In this document: one piece after another, positions 6,145 through 6,355 of the stretch | Numbering within the stretch: the stretch's first letter is position 1 | How the letters are laid out: each line of letters opens with the position of its first letter | Origin: QHBQ01 sp038230695 | GTDB taxonomy: Bacteria; Chloroflexota; Chloroflexia; QHBQ01 | Direction: 5' to 3' | Length of the DNA: 6,355 bases | Assembly: GCA_038230695.1 (NCBI GenBank) | Contig: JBBRMT010000264.1 | Coordinates: forward strand, 1-6,355 | Position numbers and translations under genes: made by a program | Notes under the pieces: generated by a model | Database searches by the model: none | Told to the model about the DNA's origin: nothing | Seen by the model: only the letters and a program-made list of their open reading frames with translations

Positions 6145-6185
6145 CCATTCACCATTTATCATTCACCATTCACCATTCACCATTA
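6145..6185 (-). repeat. Heptanucleotide array (TGAATGG)n at the minus-strand gene end
   Basis: Five heptamer units on the plus strand (CCATTCA, CCATTTA, TCATTCA, CCATTCA, CCATTCA) plus a partial CCATTA occupy 6145-6185. The array stops 2 nt from the stop codon of the minus-strand gene. Read in that gene's direction the units are TGAATGG, TAAATGG and TGAATGA, each with a stop codon, so every frame closes. The plus strand has no stop within the units. Confidence 0.9.
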
Positions 6186-6187
6186 CC

Positions 6188-6355
6188 TTACGGCGCGGTG
6201 CGGTAAACGCTCATCTGGTCCGGCGCGTAGTCGGTCGGCTGCTGGTTGCCGAACACGGCATATAGCTTCTGGTGCATCGCCGCCTTCTGCGCCTCAGTAA
6301 ACGCCCACCAGTGGACCGCCACGTAGCGCACGCCCGCTTTCGCCAGCGCCGCCGC
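6188..6355 (-). CDS. C-terminal end of an unidentified protein (partial)
   Basis: On the minus strand the frame is open from the window edge at 6355 to a TAA at 6190-6188, giving 55 residues. They include ALAKAGVRYVAVHWWAF near the beginning and end in MSVYRTAP. Codons are GC-rich like those of the neighbouring genes. The AGVRYVxVH pattern followed by a short tail ending in VYRT resembles the extracytoplasmic C-termini of some large multi-pass membrane proteins (glycosyltransferase-like or YfhO-like). This is only a weak resemblance, so I assign no function. The gene is convergent with malG and its start lies beyond the window. Confidence 0.72.
   Translation of the reverse strand, partial: AAALAKAGVRYVAVHWWAFTEAQKAAMHQKLYAVFGNQQPTDYAPDQMSVYRTAP

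Larger units (their letters stand above)
5964..6160. repeat. 13-bp inverted repeat bracketing the 61-bp repeats
   Basis: GATAAATGGTGAA (5964-5976) is the exact reverse complement of TTCACCATTTATC (6148-6160), enclosing 171 nt that contain both 61-bp repeats. The right arm lies within the CCATTCA array. The 197-bp unit resembles a tiny TIR-bounded element, but I see no target-site duplication, and the left arm may instead be a stray inverted fragment of the heptamer array. Confidence 0.55.
5650..6187. other. Convergent intergenic region packed with repeats, no gene
   Basis: These 538 nt separate the malG stop from the stop of a minus-strand gene. In order they hold a GATTGTA heptamer array, a hairpin, a 13-bp tandem repeat, two exact 52-bp repeats, two diverged 61-bp repeats and a CCATTCA-type heptamer array. 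Open frames here are made of repeat sequence and lack ribosome sites, so I call no gene. Confidence 0.85.

Noticed and set aside
5793..6148. Short open frames in the intergenic repeats
   Set aside because: Both are made of the 52-bp and 61-bp repeats and show duplicated peptide strings that reflect DNA repetition only.

Overview
The window reads as an ordinary bacterial chromosome segment, most likely from a member of the Chloroflexota. The best hint is the solute-binding lipoprotein: its signal peptide is followed by a long Thr/Pro-rich linker (TNTP, PTATP motifs) of a kind common in that phylum. The GC-rich coding DNA and the GC-rich palindromic repeats between genes fit, but this assignment is inference. 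The layout is a ROK-family sugar-responsive repressor (11-1285, +), then a maltose-type ABC importer operon in malE-malF-malG order (1515-5649, +), then a repeat-packed convergent intergenic region (5650-6187), and finally the C-terminal end of an unidentified gene on the minus strand (6188-6355).

How the genes work together: the ROK protein has an N-terminal winged helix, a sugar-binding ROK domain with the zinc motif intact, and a degenerate phosphate-binding loop. It therefore looks like a sugar-sensing repressor, not a kinase, and is the natural local regulator of the transporter. The binding lipoprotein captures a sugar outside the cell and delivers it to the MalF/MalG-like permease pair. 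Both permeases carry clear EAA loops for docking the ATPase. No ATPase gene is present, so a MalK/MsiK-type subunit must be supplied from elsewhere. malF and malG overlap by 4 nt and are translationally coupled through a TTG start. malE is separated from malF by 140 nt (to the ATG) holding two strong RNA hairpins, a plausible device for making more binding protein than permease.

The most unusual content is repetitive. A 30-bp minisatellite inside malE encodes five identical Met-rich decapeptides. The convergent intergenic region holds two different heptanucleotide arrays, each touching the stop codon of its flanking gene and each placing stop codons in all three frames of that gene's direction. 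It also holds an exact 52-bp duplication with a 20-bp perfect palindrome, a diverged 61-bp duplication with a conserved small hairpin, and a 13-bp inverted repeat bracketing the latter. I see no tRNA, rRNA, CRISPR array or transposase gene. No complete novel multi-gene system is visible here.
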